A DNA stretch of 44,953 nucleotides, taken from an uncultured Eubacteriales bacterium (lineage in GTDB: Bacteria > Bacillota > Clostridia > Oscillospirales > Acutalibacteraceae). The stretch lies in NCBI GenBank assembly GCA_900317085.1, contig ONFJ01000006.1, positions 1 through 44,953 of the forward strand, given 5' to 3'. The notes under the pieces are model-generated. The model worked only from the letters and a program-made list of their open reading frames with translations. It did no database searches and was not told the origin of the DNA. The position numbers and the translations under genes are program-made. Of this stretch, positions 8,133 to 15,863 are shown one piece after another. The number at the start of each line of letters is the position of its first letter. The stretch's first letter is position 1.

Positions 8133-9311
8133 TTACCGGGTGGGCAGGACCTCGAGGATCTTGTCCGCCATATACTGGTTGCCGGCAAGCGTGGCATGCG
8201 GGTTAAATCCAGAATCGTCCATCGACATAAACTCATACATCGGGATGGTGATCTGATTCTTCATGATCATCTCATAGTCAGTGACGTCAGCATAGTAGAC
8301 CTGGCCCGGTTTCTTGACAGTCCATGCCTGACGGATGGGCTCGTAGAAGAAGTCGTACATGACACCGGTGACGTTGGCGATGGGGTTCTCACTGACATGG
8401 ACGAAGTTCGGCAGAGTGAAGGTGCCGACGAAGGGAAGGTCGACCTGGACCGGCTGACCCATCCACTGGAGCTTCAGAGAACCGGAGCGGACGCCCGGAA
8501 CGAGGCTCAGGCAGCGGAAGGAGTTGCCGCTGGCAAGGTTGACGACCGTGACATCAGGATTCAGCTTGAAGATGCCTTCCATGATGGCATTGAAGTTCTG
8601 CTGATACTGCAGGAAGTAGGTGCCGAGGTTTTCGACCCACCAGCCCCAGAAGGTAGCCCACATCTGCGGGTTCTCTGCGAAGCCGGCAAGGTAGTACATC
8701 GCGTTGCGGGCGACGGTGCCCCAGGAACCGTAGGTGGCAAGTTCCTCAGCGAGGGTCTTGCGCGGGTCCTGACCAACCACAGTACCGTACTTCGCGATCT
8801 CATAAACGAGGGCGATGGTGCTGTACCAGGTGTCGTTGACACCGAGGTCGACGGTGATGAGGTCCGCGTTGGCGACTGCGTTGCGGATCTTGGCTCTCTC
8901 TTTGGCAAGGACTTCCGGCGTATAGACGTTATACGAGAAGTTCTCGAGCTGATTCATTTCCCATTCCCGCGGATAGTAATTGTCCGTGAGGATGTAACGG
9001 AAGATGGCCGAGGTGAAGCCCGGATAACCGCCGGGATAATAGGTGCCGCCTTTGCCTTTGGTGGCGCCGACTGCTCTTGCGATGAGGGTGCCGTAAGCGC
9101 CCTGGATCTTCGTGTTGTAAGTAAGGATCTTGCCTTTTGCGTTATAGTCCGGAAGACCGAAGCCGGATGCGACACTGTCGCCAAGGCAGACATAGTTCGG
9201 GTACTGCTTGACATTCGTGCGGTTTGCGGCAAGTGCGCTGACGGACAGGGCGGAAACCATGACCGCTACCAGCATGAGCACTGCGACTAACTTTTTCGTT
9301 GTCTTTCTCAT
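8133..9311 (-). CDS. Secreted SGNH/GDSL-type hydrolase (first copy)
   Basis: Three hundred and ninety-two residues with a signal peptide ending near SALAAN (residue 30). Motifs match its neighbour: CLGDSVASGFG (Ser near 46), DLGVNDTW and DSGFNPHATLAG. It has a GATKGKGGTYYPGGY insertion after the first domain that the second copy lacks. The start at 9309-9311 has GGAG eight bases upstream and gives a proper signal peptide. A start at 9374 would put 21 polar residues in front of it. A promoter lies about 90 bases upstream. Both genes probably form one transcript ending at the 6866-6895 terminator. Confidence 0.85.
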   Translation of the reverse strand: MRKTTKKLVAVLMLVAVMVSALSVSALAANRTNVKQYPNYVCLGDSVASGFGLPDYNAKGKILTYNTKIQGAYGTLIARAVGATKGKGGTYYPGGYPGFTSAIFRYILTDNYYPREWEMNQLENFSYNVYTPEVLAKERAKIRNAVANADLITVDLGVNDTWYSTIALVYEIAKYGTVVGQDPRKTLAEELATYGSWGTVARNAMYYLAGFAENPQMWATFWGWWVENLGTYFLQYQQNFNAIMEGIFKLNPDVTVVNLASGNSFRCLSLVPGVRSGSLKLQWMGQPVQVDLPFVGTFTLPNFVHVSENPIANVTGVMYDFFYEPIRQAWTVKKPGQVYYADVTDYEMIMKNQITIPMYEFMSMDDSGFNPHATLAGNQYMADKILEVLPTR

Positions 9312-9403
9312 TGTTTCATCTCCATCTGAATTGTTTGTTTTGTGTGTGGATTTGCTTACATACATACGTTTCATAGCCAGTTACAACTACGATAGCGCCT
9401 TAT

Positions 9404-9433
9404 ATTATAAAATAACAAAGTTCCGGAATTCAA
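9404..9433 (-). promoter_or_regulatory. Promoter of the SGNH hydrolase pair
   Basis: On the minus strand: TTGAAT (9428-9433), 18 bp, TATAAT (9404-9409). The predicted leader is about 85 bases. Between here and the tRNA-Gln terminator I see only a direct repeat GTCAGCGA (about 9472-9490) and a weak ATGTTA/TAACAT hairpin. Confidence 0.55.
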
Positions 9434-9524
9434 TACCTTTTCTCTATACACCTACAAAAAAATGTCAGCGATTCGTCAGCGAAAACGGTGACTTTCCCGG
9501 CAATGTTAACATATGCTAACATAG

Positions 9525-9568
9525 AGCAGAAAAAGAACAGGCCTCCCCCGTTCCCGAGGAAGGCCTGC
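9525..9568 (-). terminator. Terminator after tRNA-Gln
   Basis: CAGGCC...GGCCTG pairing is extended by a TTCCTC/GGGGGA stem. On the minus strand GTTCTTTTTCTG follows. It begins two bases after the CCA of the tRNA. Confidence 0.8.
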
Positions 9569-9569
9569 C

Positions 9570-9645
9570 TGGCAGGGATGGTGCGATTTGAACGCACGAA
9601 TGACGGAGTCAAAGTCCGTTGCCTTGACCGCTTGGCTACACCCCT
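9570..9645 (-). tRNA. tRNA-Gln (UUG)
   Basis: The complement folds as a full cloverleaf: acceptor AGGGGTG/CATCCCT, anticodon loop with TTG in GGACTTTGACTCC, T-loop GTTCAAATC, discriminator G and an encoded CCA. It is last in the cluster and is separated from tRNA-His by a terminator-like hairpin. Confidence 0.95.
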
Positions 9646-9652
9646 GTGTATG

Positions 9653-9688
9653 AAAAAGGCCGCCCGTCAAAAGATGGGCGGCCTTTTT
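9653..9688. terminator. Terminator-like hairpin inside the tRNA cluster
   Basis: A long stem of AAAAAGGCCGCCC with GGGCGGCCTTTTT has a run of A on one side and T on the other, so it can act in both directions. It lies between tRNA-His and tRNA-Gln. tRNA-Gln must either depend on read-through or be processed from a precursor. Confidence 0.8.
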
Positions 9689-9695
9689 GCTTATG

Positions 9696-9773
9696 TGGGG
9701 TGGGCGGAGGGATTCGAACCCTCGGTCTCCAGAGCCACAATCTGGCGCTTTAACCAACTAAGCTACGTCCACC
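9696..9773 (-). tRNA. tRNA-His (GUG)
   Basis: The anticodon GTG lies in CAGATTGTGGCTCTG. The extra 5' G (G-1) pairs with C73, the identity element of tRNA-His, and CCA is encoded. One acceptor pair (position 5 with 68) reads A with C, a mismatch in an otherwise perfect stem. Confidence 0.95.
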
Positions 9774-9787
9774 ATATATCGCAAAAA

Positions 9788-9864
<77 letters not shown>

Positions 9865-9872
9865 ATATTTGT

Positions 9873-9946
<74 letters not shown>

Positions 9947-9955
9947 AAGTGAATT

Positions 9956-9996
9956 GCGACGGTCATTATTATATAGTAACGACCGTCGCATGTCAA
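9956..9996 (-). promoter_or_regulatory. Consensus promoter of the tRNA cluster within an inverted repeat
   Basis: On the minus strand: TTGACA (9991-9996), exactly 17 bp, TATAAT (9968-9973), a perfect sigma-A consensus. The arms GCGACGGTC (9956-9964) and GACCGTCGC (9981-9989) form a perfect 9-bp inverted repeat that encloses the -10 box and reaches about +5. Arms in this position could be an operator or could end clpE messages. No U-run follows them. Confidence 0.85.
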
Positions 9997-10003
9997 TAAA
10001 TAT

Positions 10004-12340
10004 TTACAGTGATTTGACCACGATCTCGCCATCTTCCACACTGACGTGGATATGGCTGACGGGAGCGCCGTCCGCGCTGATGATGAGGTCCGCGATGGGG
10101 TCCTCGATGTTGCGGCGGATGACGTTGCGCAGGTCGCGCGCGCCGCGGACCGTGCTGTCCATCCGCTCTCGCAGAGCGGCAGGAAGGGTCTCGTCGTACG
10201 AGAGCAGGATGCCCTTGTCCTTCAGCGGGTCGATGAGTTCGCCCACCATCAGGACCGCGATGTCCTCGTAATCCTTGTCCGAGAGGTCGTTGAAGAGGAC
10301 GACTTCATCGACACGGCCGATGAACTCCGGGCGCAGGAACTCACGCAGCGCCTTCATGGCGTGGTCGCGGTTCTGCTCCGCCTTGCTGGTGCCGAAGCCC
10401 AGGGACGTGTCCTTGAACTGGCTGCCGGCGTTGGAGGTCATGACGATGACGGTGTTCGAGAAGTCGACCGTTCTCCCCTGCGCATCGTTGATGCGGCCCT
10501 CGTCGAGGATCTGCAGGAGGATGTTCATAACATCGGGATGGGCCTTTTCGATCTCGTCGAAGAGGATGACGGAGTAGGGTTTCCGGCGGACCTTCTCGGT
10601 CAGCTGACCGGCCTCGTCGTAACCGACGTATCCGGGAGGCGAACCGATGATTCGGGAGACACTGAACTTCTCCATGAACTCGGACATATCGAGACGGATG
10701 AGAGTCTCGGGCGTATCGAAGAGCTGGTTGGCCAGCTGTTTGACGAGTTCGGTCTTACCGACACCGGTGGGTCCGACAAAGATGAAGGAGGCCGGTTTCC
10801 GGCGGGCGTTGATCTGGATGCGGCTGCGTTTGACCGCGTTGGCCACCGCGTGGATGGCTTCGTCCTGACCCTTGACCTTCTCTTTGAGAGCCTCTTCCAG
10901 GTGCGCGAGTTTCCGGATGTCGGACTCGATGACCTTGGAGGCCGGAACGCCGGTCCAGAGCTGGATGACCTTGCCGAGATCAGCTTCGGTGACCTGGTTG
11001 TCCTTCGCGGCTTCCTGCAGGGCGGGAAGTTTGGACTCTTCGGCCATGATCTCCGACTTGACTTTCGCCTGTTCCTCATAGTCCGGGTTCTCGGTCTCCG
11101 CCTCCAGCGCTTCGAGGTCGGCCTTCAGGTCGGCGAGGTCGCGTTCCGCGATCTCCGCTTCGGAGATGGCCTTGTTGCGCAGGTTGGCAGCGGTGCAGGC
11201 TTCATCGAGCAGGTCGATGGCCTTGTCCGGAAGGAACCGGTCGGTGATGTAGCGCTCGGACAGGACGACGGCCTGATGGACGAGGGTGTCCGAAATCTGG
11301 ACTCTGTGGAAGTCCTCATAGTATTTCTTGATGCCCAGGAGGATCTGATAGGTGTCCTCGATGGACGGTTCGTCGACTTTGATGGGCTGGAAGCGGCGCT
11401 CCAGAGCGGCATCCTTCTCGATGTTCCGACGGTATTCGTTGAACGTCGTGGCACCGATGACCTGGATCTCACCGCGGGACAGAGCGGGTTTCATGATGTT
11501 CGCGGCATTCATGTTGCCTTCGGCATCGCCCGCGCCCACGAGGTTGTGGATCTCGTCGATGAAGAGGATGATGTTGCCCTCCGACTTGACTTCGTCGATG
11601 AGCCCCTTCACACGGCTTTCGAACTGACCGCGGAACTGGGTGCCCGCCACGAGAGCGGTGAGGTCCAGAAGGTGGATCTCCTTGTCGGCGAGTTTCGCCG
11701 GCACCTGTCCGTTCGCGATGCGTTCCGCAAGCCCTTCGGCGATGGCGGTCTTACCGACGCCGGGTTCACCGATGAGACAGGGGTTGTTCTTCGAACGTCT
11801 GCAGAGGATCTGGATGGCGCGGTCGATCTCCTGGTCTCTGCCGATGATGTTGTCGAGTTCCCCATTGCGGGCTCTCGCAGTCAGGTCGGTGCAGTAGAGG
11901 CCGAGGAACCGGCGCTTCTTGTTTTTGCCCTTGTCGCCGTTCTTCCGACGGCGGCGGGTCCCGGTCTTTGTGTCAGACTCCGTTGTCTCAGGTTCCTGCG
12001 GGACGAGGTCCATCGCCTCAGGATTCTGGAACTGGTTCGCCATATCCGGGTTTCCGAGTGCGCCAAAGAGCGACTGCAGAGACGGCATCGTCGGGGCCCC
12101 ACCCTCTTCGAAGTCGTCATCGGAGTCGAAACCGAGCATGGCGTTCACCTGTTCGGTGATGGCGTCCATGTCGTCGGCGGAAATGCCCATGTTGTCCATG
12201 AAGTGCTTCACGGGACCGATGTTCATTTCCATGGCGCATTTGATGCAGTAGCCTTCAGGCTCGTTCTTCGTGTCGTTCACTTTCGAGATGAAGACGACTG
12301 CGGGGTTTTTCTTGCATTTTGAGCAAAGGACTTGCTTCAT
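10004..12340 (-). CDS. clpE: Clp ATPase with N-terminal zinc finger (ClpE-like)
   Basis: Seven hundred and seventy-eight residues of the double-AAA+ Hsp100 family, which unfolds proteins for ClpP. The N-terminus has C6-x2-C9 and C32-x2-C35, the zinc finger typical of ClpE/McsA rather than the double Clp-N domain of ClpC. A linker of about 100 residues is acidic, then very basic (TRRRRKNGDKGKNKKRR at about 128-144), which is unusual. AAA1 has GEPGVGKT (191-198) and ILFIDE. A coiled-coil middle domain spans about 385-445. AAA2 has GPTGVGKT (523-530), ILFDEIEKAH and a TSLGFG loop (LGF near 647) that fits ClpP docking. AAGGAG precedes the ATG. It follows pgsA by 28 bp. No CtsR-type operator is visible. 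Confidence 0.88.
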   Translation of the reverse strand: MKQVLCSKCKKNPAVVFISKVNDTKNEPEGYCIKCAMEMNIGPVKHFMDNMGISADDMDAITEQVNAMLGFDSDDDFEEGGAPTMPSLQSLFGALGNPDMANQFQNPEAMDLVPQEPETTESDTKTGTRRRRKNGDKGKNKKRRFLGLYCTDLTARARNGELDNIIGRDQEIDRAIQILCRRSKNNPCLIGEPGVGKTAIAEGLAERIANGQVPAKLADKEIHLLDLTALVAGTQFRGQFESRVKGLIDEVKSEGNIILFIDEIHNLVGAGDAEGNMNAANIMKPALSRGEIQVIGATTFNEYRRNIEKDAALERRFQPIKVDEPSIEDTYQILLGIKKYYEDFHRVQISDTLVHQAVVLSERYITDRFLPDKAIDLLDEACTAANLRNKAISEAEIAERDLADLKADLEALEAETENPDYEEQAKVKSEIMAEESKLPALQEAAKDNQVTEADLGKVIQLWTGVPASKVIESDIRKLAHLEEALKEKVKGQDEAIHAVANAVKRSRIQINARRKPASFIFVGPTGVGKTELVKQLANQLFDTPETLIRLDMSEFMEKFSVSRIIGSPPGYVGYDEAGQLTEKVRRKPYSVILFDEIEKAHPDVMNILLQILDEGRINDAQGRTVDFSNTVIVMTSNAGSQFKDTSLGFGTSKAEQNRDHAMKALREFLRPEFIGRVDEVVLFNDLSDKDYEDIAVLMVGELIDPLKDKGILLSYDETLPAALRERMDSTVRGARDLRNVIRRNIEDPIADLIISADGAPVSHIHVSVEDGEIVVKSL

Positions 12341-12368
12341 AACAATTGCTCCTTCGGGTTAAGATTCG

Positions 12369-13004
12369 TCACTGGACGTTCTTCTTGGCGCGGAGCTGAC
12401 GGACAGCGTCGGGCGCGTAGGCAAAGAACGCGATGATGGTGAGTACAACCGAGATCAAAACCAGAATGATGATGGCAACGGACGGCAGCGTGAACCAGTT
12501 GTGGAACACACCGAAGCCCGGTGAGAACAGAAGTAACAGGATCATGACAACATAGTACGCGACCGTGGCGACCTTGCCATACATGATGGCGGCCTGGGGC
12601 GTGATGTCATGGGTGAGCAGGAGGACGCCGCCGATGAGCATCAGCAGTTCCTTCAGGACGAAGGCCCAGAAGAGCCAGCTGGCGCCGCGCAGGAGTGCGT
12701 CATCCGATGCATGGAAATAGAAAAAATAAGCGATGGCCAGAGTGATCTGCGTCAGTTTGTCCGCGATGGGGTCCAGCAGTTTTCCGAGGTTGGACACCTG
12801 GTTGAACGCCCGGGCGATCTTGCCGTCGAAGAGGTCCGTGAGGCCCGAGATGCCGAGTACGATGACCGCGGCAAGGTAAGAGCCCTTCAGGAACAGGACG
12901 AGGAAGACCGGGATGAGGATGATGCGGATGACCGAAAGCAGGTTCGGGATGGTCATGGCGCCTTCCATCAAGTTTCCAAGCTGTTTTTTGAGATTTTCAT
13001 TCAT
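12369..13004 (-). CDS. CDP-alcohol phosphatidyltransferase (PgsA-like)
   Basis: Two hundred and eleven residues, an integral membrane enzyme with about six hydrophobic segments. The CDP-alcohol phosphotransferase signature D-G-x2-A-R-x8-G-x3-D-x3-D is complete at residues 60-82 (FDGKIARAF...LGKLLDPIADK). In bacteria of this type the likely product is phosphatidylglycerol phosphate, made from CDP-diacylglycerol and glycerol-3-phosphate, but the alcohol acceptor cannot be fixed by sequence. I start at the ATG at 13002-13004 (AAAGGG nine bases upstream). The in-frame GTG at 13037 lies in the loop of a hairpin. The gene is upstream of and probably co-transcribed with clpE. Confidence 0.85.
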   Translation of the reverse strand: MNENLKKQLGNLMEGAMTIPNLLSVIRIILIPVFLVLFLKGSYLAAVIVLGISGLTDLFDGKIARAFNQVSNLGKLLDPIADKLTQITLAIAYFFYFHASDDALLRGASWLFWAFVLKELLMLIGGVLLLTHDITPQAAIMYGKVATVAYYVVMILLLLFSPGFGVFHNWFTLPSVAIIILVLISVVLTIIAFFAYAPDAVRQLRAKKNVQ

Positions 13005-13023
13005 TGTAAACATCCCTTTCCAG

Positions 13024-13045
13024 CTGTACTCCCCCACGAGTACAG
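13024..13045 (-). promoter_or_regulatory. Hairpin in the pgsA leader
   Basis: A perfect 8-bp inverted repeat, CTGTACTC with GAGTACAG, has a six-base loop and lies 20 bases before the pgsA start. No U-run follows, so it is not a normal terminator. Upstream, TATAGT/TATTAAT motifs around 13050-13065 could be a -10 region, but I cannot define the -35. Confidence 0.5.
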
Positions 13046-13096
13046 GCAGAAATTAATAGTAACTATATCACGAAACCTTAAAAATAAACAATACTT

Positions 13097-14299
13097 TTAT
13101 TCTTTCGGCTCCGGATGTTCCGGCTGGTCTTTGAGACGGGACGTCTTCTGGATGACACCCATCTCATACGAGTAACTGGTACGGCCGTTGGTGAAGGCCA
13201 GGATGGCGCTGGAGCCGGCTTCCCGTGCTCTGCGACGGGTCCCGCCGATGCCGTAGATGTCGATGTAGTCGCTGGTCAGGACCGAGATCCGCGAGTCGGA
13301 GGCGTAGACGCTCTTGATGTACACATCGTAGGGCTCTTCGAAGGCGCTCCGCCCGTTCTCGGTGTAGCACCGAAGCAGCTGATGGTTCTGGCTGCCGTAC
13401 TCCGCGAGGACCAGGATGGTCCGTCCGTTCGGAGAGAAGGTGAAGGTCGAGAGCGAGCTCGTGCCGTAGTCGATCTCCGTGTTCTTCTTGAGGTTCTTGA
13501 GGAAACTGATTTTGTTGTCCCCCACCCCGACGACCGTGTCGTTGTCCGTGAAGTTGACCGCGAGCATTGCAGTGCCCGGGTACTCGGTCTCGGAGACCGG
13601 GTCGGAGTATTCGAAGTCGAACACGTAGATCTTCGAGTAGGTATCGCCATCTTTGGCGCCCATGACGGAGACCGCGACGTACTTGCCATTTTCGGACAGA
13701 GCCGTCGAGGTGATGGAGTAGTCGGAACAGTTCCAGACGAACTCCTTCTTGTCATAGGTGCTGTTCCAGACCGTCAGCCGTGAGGTGGCGGAGCCGGACA
13801 GCGTTCCGAGGGCGATGTTCCCCTTGCTGCCGATACTGGCGGTGATGATGTCCTCGCCTTCGGCCGTCGTGCCCTCGAAGAGGGACTCCGTCCGGTTCTC
13901 GACCCGGAAGCGGTTCCCGCCCCGGTCGTAGACGAGCACCCGGTCGGGGCTCTTGGCGAGGGCCGGTGTCGCGAAGGAGTGGTCGAACGAGCGGATCTCC
14001 TTGGCGGAGCCGTCGAGGGCCACCGTGCGGTCGTTGTAGAGGATGTAGATGTCCCCGTTCAGGACATCGACTTTCTTGACGTTGCTCGAGTTGACCTGGC
14101 ACGGGTAGCCGCCACCCCCGCCGACCGACGAGAAGAAGTTGTTGTAACTGTCTCGAACCGTCGACATCGTGGTGCCGCGGACCCTGGACATCGCCAGGAT
14201 GAAGAGCATGAGCAGGAGCACGACGACCGCGACGACCTTCATCATGCGGCTCGTCCGTTCCGAGACGTCGCCCCGGAGCAGTCGTTTCAAACGTTCCAT
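13097..14299 (-). CDS. DUF5711 family membrane-anchored beta-propeller-like protein
   Basis: Four hundred residues. A basic N-terminus precedes one transmembrane helix (about 20-38), placing the rest outside the cell. The body consists of repeated four-strand-like stretches (DGDIYILYNDRTVAL, ENGKYVAVSVMG, PNGRTILVLAEYG) as in WD40/PQQ-type propellers. This matches the DUF5711 family of Clostridia. Its function is unknown. The start overlaps the end of truA by 13 bases, so it is the last gene of the long ruv-ecf-truA operon. The C-terminus is hydrophilic (DQPEHPEPKE). Confidence 0.75.
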   Translation of the reverse strand: MERLKRLLRGDVSERTSRMMKVVAVVVLLLMLFILAMSRVRGTTMSTVRDSYNNFFSSVGGGGGYPCQVNSSNVKKVDVLNGDIYILYNDRTVALDGSAKEIRSFDHSFATPALAKSPDRVLVYDRGGNRFRVENRTESLFEGTTAEGEDIITASIGSKGNIALGTLSGSATSRLTVWNSTYDKKEFVWNCSDYSITSTALSENGKYVAVSVMGAKDGDTYSKIYVFDFEYSDPVSETEYPGTAMLAVNFTDNDTVVGVGDNKISFLKNLKKNTEIDYGTSSLSTFTFSPNGRTILVLAEYGSQNHQLLRCYTENGRSAFEEPYDVYIKSVYASDSRISVLTSDYIDIYGIGGTRRRAREAGSSAILAFTNGRTSYSYEMGVIQKTSRLKDQPEHPEPKE

Positions 14300-15051
14300 T
14301 CGATGTCCTCCCTGTCTTCATAGAATACCCGGTGCAGGTAGAGCCCGCAGGCCGGTGCCGTCTTCCCCGCCGCACTGCGGTCCCGGGCCTCGAGGATGGC
14401 GGGGATGCTCCCCGACGCTCTCTGCCCGGTCTCCATCGCCAGCAGCGTGCCGGCCATGATGCGGACCATATTGTAAAGGAACCCGTCCGCTTCGACGAGG
14501 AAGACGATGGAGTCTCCCTCCCGGAAGACTTCCGCGCGTCGCACGGTGCGGACGTTGTCGTTGATGACTTCTTTGCTGTTCGTGAAGGACGTGAAGTCAT
14601 GGGTCCCGAGAAAGTCCTTCGCGTTTTCGTTCATCCGGTCCACGTCGAGGGGCGGATGGACATAGTGGGCGCGGCCCTCCCAGAAGGGGTTGCGGGCCTT
14701 CCCGTTCCAGATGCGGTACCGGTACTGTTTCGCCGTGGCGTCATACCGGGGGTGGAAATCGTCGGGGACCTCGATGCAGTCCGAGACCGCGATGTCCTGC
14801 GGCAGTTTCGCGTTCATGCCGGCGATGAGCCGGTAGCAGGAGATGGGGTTCTCCGTACGGAGCGTACAGCAGAACATGTCCGCATGGACGCCGGTGTCGG
14901 TGCGGGAACAGCCCGTGATGGGGTCCCGTGTGCCGAACAGTGCTTCCACCGCATCCTGGACTTCTTCCATGATGCTCTTCGCATTCTCCTGGACCTGCCA
15001 CCCGTGGTAGTTCGTCCCGAGGAACCGAAGGGTCAGTAACAGTGTTCTCAT
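14287..15051 (-). CDS. truA: tRNA pseudouridine(38-40) synthase
   Basis: Two hundred and fifty-four residues, the usual TruA length. TruA converts uridines 38-40 of the tRNA anticodon arm to pseudouridine. The catalytic motif RTDTGVHA is present with its Asp near residue 52. Other landmarks are YHGWQVQ at the N-terminus, YRYRIWNG, FTSFTN and ADGFLYNMVRIMAGTLL. It overlaps ecfT by four bases and the DUF5711 gene by 13. Clostridial and Bacillus genomes commonly place truA next to the ECF transporter genes, as here. Confidence 0.95.
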   Translation of the reverse strand: MRTLLLTLRFLGTNYHGWQVQENAKSIMEEVQDAVEALFGTRDPITGCSRTDTGVHADMFCCTLRTENPISCYRLIAGMNAKLPQDIAVSDCIEVPDDFHPRYDATAKQYRYRIWNGKARNPFWEGRAHYVHPPLDVDRMNENAKDFLGTHDFTSFTNSKEVINDNVRTVRRAEVFREGDSIVFLVEADGFLYNMVRIMAGTLLAMETGQRASGSIPAILEARDRSAAGKTAPACGLYLHRVFYEDREDIEWNV

Positions 15052-15863
15052 ACCAGTCGCCCGAAGAAATGGTTCAGAAGGATGATGCCCGCGAGGACCG
15101 CCACGACGAGGAGCAGGGCCACATAGTCTCTGGCCTCCAGTTTCATCTGGCGCATGCGGGTCCGCCCTTCATACCCGTGGTAACAGCGGCATTCCATCGC
15201 GTAAGCCAGTTCGTAGGCTCTGCGGAAGCTCGTGATGAACAGCGGGATGAAGACCGGGATGAGGGCCCTCGTCCGTTCGAGGATGTTGCCGGTCTCGAGG
15301 TCGGCCCCTCTCGCCTTCTGGGCGCTGGTGATCTTGTCGAACTCCTCGATGAGAGTCGGGATGAACCGCAGCGCGATGGTCATCATCATGGCGATCGTGT
15401 GGACACCGCTCCGCATGAATTTCAGCGGAGACAGCAGCCGCTCGATGGCGTCCGTGATGAGGGTGGGCGATGTGGTGTAGGTCAGAAGCGAACTGGCGAC
15501 GATGAGTGCCAGGATGCGAATGACCATGAAGATGGCGGTGTAGACGCCACCGGAATAGATGTGGATGAATCTCCAGTCGAAAAGGAGGTCTCCGCTGCGG
15601 ATATACAGGACGTTCAGGATCGCCGTGAACAGGATGATGATGACGACGGGCTTGATGCCCCGCAGGATGGTCCGGATGGAGATGCGGGACAGGGCGACGG
15701 TGACGCCCAGTGCCAGCACCATGAGTCCGAGGGACCAGAAGTTGTGGCAGACGAAGATGAAGATGATGAAGAACAGGGTCAGCACCAGCTTCATGCGCGG
15801 GTCCATCCGATGGATGACGGACTGTCCGGGGAAGTACTGGCCGATGGTGATGTCTTTTACCAT
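15048..15863 (-). CDS. ecfT: ECF transporter transmembrane protein EcfT
   Basis: Two hundred and seventy-one residues with five or six membrane helices. EcfT joins the two ATPases to exchangeable substrate-binding (S) subunits for vitamin or metal uptake. Start motif GQYFPGQSVIHRMDPRMKL is typical. The first coupling motif, QKARGAD (about 186), is intact. The second reads AMECRCYHG, with C-R-C in place of A-R-G, a variant seen in many Gram-positive EcfT proteins. No S component is encoded in the window, which fits a group II (shared) ECF module. It overlaps ecfA2 by seven bases and truA by four. Confidence 0.93.
   Translation of the reverse strand: MVKDITIGQYFPGQSVIHRMDPRMKLVLTLFFIIFIFVCHNFWSLGLMVLALGVTVALSRISIRTILRGIKPVVIIILFTAILNVLYIRSGDLLFDWRFIHIYSGGVYTAIFMVIRILALIVASSLLTYTTSPTLITDAIERLLSPLKFMRSGVHTIAMMMTIALRFIPTLIEEFDKITSAQKARGADLETGNILERTRALIPVFIPLFITSFRRAYELAYAMECRCYHGYEGRTRMRQMKLEARDYVALLLVVAVLAGIILLNHFFGRLV

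Noticed and set aside
13005-13037. GTG start for PgsA at 13037
   Set aside because: The codon lies in the loop of a perfect hairpin and has no ribosome site. The ATG at 13004 has one and gives the usual family length.
15048-15863. Loss of function in EcfT because its second motif is C-R-C instead of A-R-G
   Set aside because: The central Arg is kept, and Cys variants are usual in Gram-positive EcfT proteins. The first motif is intact.
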